The notes under the pieces: generated by a model
What the model saw: only the letters and a program-made list of their open reading frames with translations
Database searches by the model: none
What the model was told of the DNA's origin: nothing
Shown: in pieces, positions 8,231 through 10,887 of the stretch
Numbering within the stretch: position 1 is the stretch's first letter
Layout: every line of letters begins with the position of its first letter
Made by a program: the position numbers and the translations under genes
Assembly: GCF_000003605.2 (NCBI RefSeq)
Contig: NW_003156240.1
Span: forward strand, 214,228 to 225,114
Source of the DNA: Saccoglossus kowalevskii
Taxonomy: Eukaryota > Hemichordata > Enteropneusta > Harrimaniidae
Direction: 5' to 3'
DNA: 10,887 nucleotides

Positions 8231-8360
8231 TGCATGACGTAAATTCCATCCGGAAATTCCGCAGTGTGCTCTCGCACCCGCGGATTTAGTCGCTTTTACA
8301 AGGTTCGCCATTTTTGTTGTCACTGTTGTACTTTGTTGTACTTTTGTAAACAATGGCTGT
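8231..8360 (+). promoter_or_regulatory. Possible CpG-rich promoter segment with CRE- and ETS-like motifs
   Basis: Within 130 bp there is TGACGTAA (around 8235-8242), a perfect 11-bp palindrome CGGAAATTCCG (around 8252-8262, two facing ETS-type GGAA cores), GCACCCGCGG, and a tandem 10-mer. An ATG in good context follows at about 8353 (AACAATGG), but it opens only 20 codons and no good splice donor was found before its stop. Direction and function are uncertain. Confidence 0.2.
8324..8343. repeat. Perfect 2 x 10-bp tandem repeat
   Basis: TGTTGTACTT is repeated head to tail at 8324-8333 and 8334-8343. Confidence 0.85.
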
Positions 8361-9110
8361 CCAGTTTGCGCGAACTTGTCCTTCTATACATATGCTTTTG
8401 AATCATATACGTTAAATTACGGTTCTGAATTAAACAACATACACGGAATGCTTTATTATATAACCCTTCTCGCCACCTTAAACTATTTAACTGAATTGAG
8501 ATCACGACTATAAGCACTGTTCATAAGGGATAAATGATCAACTGATCAGAGCATGGAAACCAGGTACAAGTACTAATAAAAAATATTTAAAATGTTAAGA
8601 TATTGCACATCGCGTTTTCATTGCAGTATATAGTGCGACGACACAGAATGAGAGATAGGGCTGCAAACAAAACCTAAAAATCACCAAATTGGCCGTAATC
8701 TTTCGTTAAGGTATGGTTACGAGGATCTATATGGTAGTTAACGGCCTCTTTAGTTTCGGGATTCTAGTCAACGTCGAAACCCCAAACAGAACAATACTAG
8801 ACTCGCGAAAATTGCACCTGATTCCCTACATGTTACTTTCAACCACAAATCGTCTGCTCAGCTCCTTTTCAGTATTCACAGAACTCGTCCATCTGAAAAT
8901 CGTCTCTTCGAATCTAGAATTTTTTTTAAAGTGAGGGGAAAGGTGCTCTTCACTCGAGTCATGAAGAAACAAGCTAGTTCTGTAAGTCAGCTGACGAAAG
9001 CAGGGACTCTTAGAACAATACTGGCAATCCATAAATTTACTTATTACAATGTATTATTGAAGTAACAAATAAATACTTTGATGCGTTGTGTCGTAAAATG
9101 CACACGCACT
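8360..9110. other. Intergenic stretch, no gene seen
   Basis: Open frames at 8713-8934 (plus) and 8826-9032 (minus) overlap each other on opposite strands. Both are of ordinary chance length and show no domain. I see no repeat or RNA gene here. Confidence 0.4.
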
Positions 9111-9113
9111 TGT

Positions 9114-9154
9114 GTCGCCAGGCAACCACACCCATATAGGCTATTGGACCAATA
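9114..9154 (+). promoter_or_regulatory. RFX-type X-box plus CCAAT palindrome cluster
   Basis: GTCGCC-A-GGCAAC at 9114-9126 fits the RFX X-box consensus GTNRCC, spacer, RGYAAC at every position. It is followed by CACACCC (KLF-like, 9127-9133), CCCATATAGG (CArG-like with one mismatch), and a perfect 13-bp palindrome, TATTGGACCAATA (9142-9154), carrying a CCAAT core on both strands. The 16-bp gap from X-box to ATTGG resembles the X-Y spacing of RFX/NF-Y promoters. No downstream first exon is evident on either strand, so the target gene is unknown. Confidence 0.35.
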
Positions 9155-9159
9155 TTACA

Positions 9160-10070
9160 GATTCGAAGTGGACGCTGGGGGAGTTTCAATTTTTTCAGCC
9201 TTCTTTAAAAGAGGCCAGCACACAAATTCCCCAGAGAATGATCCCCTCAATTCAAATCAAGGGCAACGGATAAGTATTGTGTCAAACCAGCCTTAACCGT
9301 TCCCACAAACACGCTATAACGAATAATGACACCTTAATAATTTTAATTAATAAACAGTATAGTATCAAACAACTAGTAAGTGTACAATGCAAGATTAGCC
9401 AGCTGCAATGTATCCACAGTGAAATTTATTATTATGAGTTACAATTACTACTATACAGTTGTGATTCAAACAATACTTAATGCATAAAATGTCACTACAG
9501 TTCAGTGATAATAAGCTATCAAATATCACTACATAAATTATCAGCCAGCTCTATGCTCTACACTAGTACAGTTTCGGTTAGTTACAAACTACGTAGAGAC
9601 CCATATACGGTAATAGTCTTAATGATGTCACAATATTCACTGATCGTATTAATAATGAAACAACTCACACAGAAAGATAACTAATAAGAAGTTCAACAAA
9701 AGTCAATAAATGTGAAAGCTAATGCACATCAAACTAAATCGCTGGAAACCAGCAACCTATTATGGAAATACATTTGTGTCACAGTATTCAGGGCTCTCAC
9801 AGGCTCACAGCTGACTCTAACGGTGACTCGGACGATTACTTTTTTTTGTCACATGTGTTCAGTAAGAATCAATACGGTAAGTCGCCTGAATTGGATGACT
9901 TTCTGCTCCGCTCACTGTAACATTAATTAACTGCTAAAATAATGATAAATCCAGTTATCAGTCAAGTGAGGTCACTAGATTTGATGATTTTACTGTCTCA
10001 TCCGGAACACTGAATTTCGTATTTGAGTGTGGTGTTTACCCCATGTACGGGAACACACACACACACACAC
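9160..10070. other. AT-rich intergenic stretch, no gene seen
   Basis: No domain or splice pattern was recognised. Open frames are short. The stretch lies beyond the likely 3' end of the minus-strand membrane-protein gene. Confidence 0.4.
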
Positions 10071-10076
10071 ACACAC
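10053..10076. repeat. (AC)12 dinucleotide microsatellite
   Basis: Twelve perfect AC units lie on the plus strand, read as GT on the minus strand. It falls just downstream of the putative polyadenylation hexamer of the minus-strand gene. Confidence 0.95.
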
Positions 10077-10077
10077 C

Positions 10078-10482
10078 TTTGGGCTTTTATAACAACATAT
10101 CATGGATAGAAGAAAGGTCACACGGGCAAGATAATGCAAGTGGCCTGTGAGGGGCCAGTCTGAAATAGTTAGGCAAATGCCCTGGTAATGAATACACAAT
10201 GTTTCTGGATATAAACACACTAAGTTTCAACAAAGAGACAATTATTTGAGAAATACATACTATAAACAAGATTTTTTGCATAACATTGTCATGAATACAA
10301 ACTAGACAAAATTAGACATAGACACGAGATTTGGAACACAAAATATACAAATATACAGATAAAATGATACCAAGTTATGTTCTTGGGCATATACAAAGTA
10401 AGTCAGTGTGTCACGTCGCTGTCGCAGAATTTTATGTAGTAATAACGTTCAATATACAATTATATATTAAATACACATGTGT
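10078..10482 (-). other. Probable 3' UTR of the membrane-protein gene
   Basis: This is non-coding sequence after the stop at 10485-10483. No AATAAA or ATTAAA was seen on the minus strand in this span. The best polyadenylation candidate is TATAAA at 10091-10086 (minus), followed within about 10 nt by the GT tract, which could serve as the GU-rich downstream element. That would give a 3' UTR of about 400 nt. The extent is inferred. Confidence 0.35.
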
Positions 10483-10835
10483 TTAACTTTTTTGAGTTTT
10501 TTGCCGGGCACTGGCCTCTCTATACTTTCTGGTATGTTGCTTTTTAGACAAATTAGCGCTCTCTTCGCTTCTCTTCTCTACTACACGTTTGATATGTCGT
10601 CTGGCAATAACAATCCCTCCAATCAATTGAGCAGCAACAATGAATAGCAGTATAGACTGCGTTGCAGTTCCTGGTCATGGGTAAAACAGATATGAAAAAC
10701 CGTCATTACATTATCACCATATAAATTGGTTGCAGAACGTGCACATACTTATATAGAGAGTAAAATGTGACAGACTACCTGTTACGCTGTCTTCACTATT
10801 TTCGTTATTGCCACCAATGGGAAAACCTTCGAACT
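10483..10835 (-). CDS. C-terminal two exons of a single-pass membrane protein (partial)
   Basis: Two minus-strand exons join in frame. Exon A is 10835-10779 (57 nt), with acceptor TTGTTAG before it and donor GTAGTC after it. Exon B is 10670-10483, with acceptor ACCAG and stop TAA at 10485-10483. Together they encode 80 residues plus an incomplete first codon. The order is an acidic, Gly/Asn-rich lumenal or extracellular stretch (EGFPIGG, NENSEDS), one hydrophobic helix at residues 24-41 (SILLFIVAAQLIGGIVIA), and a 39-residue basic tail starting RRHIKR and ending KTQKS. The basic residues after the helix predict a type I topology with the tail in the cytosol. The end is not a canonical KKxx or KxKxx retrieval signal. 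Earlier exons lie right of the window. I do not recognise the family. Confidence 0.72.
10671..10778 (-). other. 108-bp phase-1 intron of the membrane-protein gene
   Basis: GT at 10778-10777 and AG at 10672-10671 on the minus strand, with a T-rich tract before the acceptor (GGTTTTTCATATCTGTTTTACCC). It splits a Gly codon after its first base. Removing it keeps the frame open across both exons, and the hydrophobic helix follows immediately. Confidence 0.7.
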
Positions 10836-10887
10836 CTAACAATTAAATAGAAATAATTCATAACAGGTAATTAATAAAATACCCACA

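Noticed and set aside
8353-8415. ATG in good context after the CpG-rich segment
   Set aside because: It opens only 20 codons, and no convincing splice donor precedes the stop.

Overview
The window is AT-rich animal nuclear DNA, most likely from an invertebrate. The evidence is a spliced gene end with consensus splice sites, two classes of retrotransposon, simple-sequence repeats, and no prokaryotic operon structure. The species cannot be named from this sequence. No complete host gene lies inside the window. Much of the interpretable coding sequence is on the minus strand, and the best of it is not visible as a long ATG-to-stop ORF: one frame runs off the edge, one gene is split by introns, and one element is broken by frameshifts.

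Layout: (1) Positions 1-755, minus strand: an uninterrupted 251-codon 5' part of a LINE ORF1 protein, with a coiled coil followed by an L1-type RNA-binding region, running off the left edge. It is preceded at about 1297-1357 by a CCAAT/TATA arrangement pointing the same way. (2) 1441-2250: AT-rich sequence with short simple repeats and no gene. (3) 2718-4627, minus strand: a heavily decayed Ty3/gypsy-type pol. Reverse transcriptase, RNase H, integrase zinc-binding half, integrase core and a GPY/F-like C-terminus appear in the correct order across many frames. Two diverged same-direction repeat blocks, around 2272-2531 and 6580-6765, flank it and may be the remains of its LTRs. Between RT and the right-hand repeat, where gag and protease should lie, nothing is recognisable; a 65-bp minisatellite sits there. 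(4) 6800-8360: a segment that looks richer in CpG, with a lysine-rich 39-codon small ORF and regulatory-looking motifs but no gene I can defend. (5) 9114-9154: an RFX-type X-box followed 16 bp later by a CCAAT palindrome, a possible promoter or enhancer. (6) 10483-10835, minus strand: the last two exons of a host gene encoding a single-pass membrane protein with a short basic tail. A plausible 3' UTR ends near a TATAAA hexamer and a (GT)12 tract.

The elements are at different stages of decay. The LINE frame is open throughout and may be young. The gypsy relic is old. The membrane-protein gene is ordinary host sequence of a family I do not recognise. I do not see a novel multi-gene system. The most useful results are the hidden gypsy relic, the LINE ORF1 and the spliced membrane-protein terminus.
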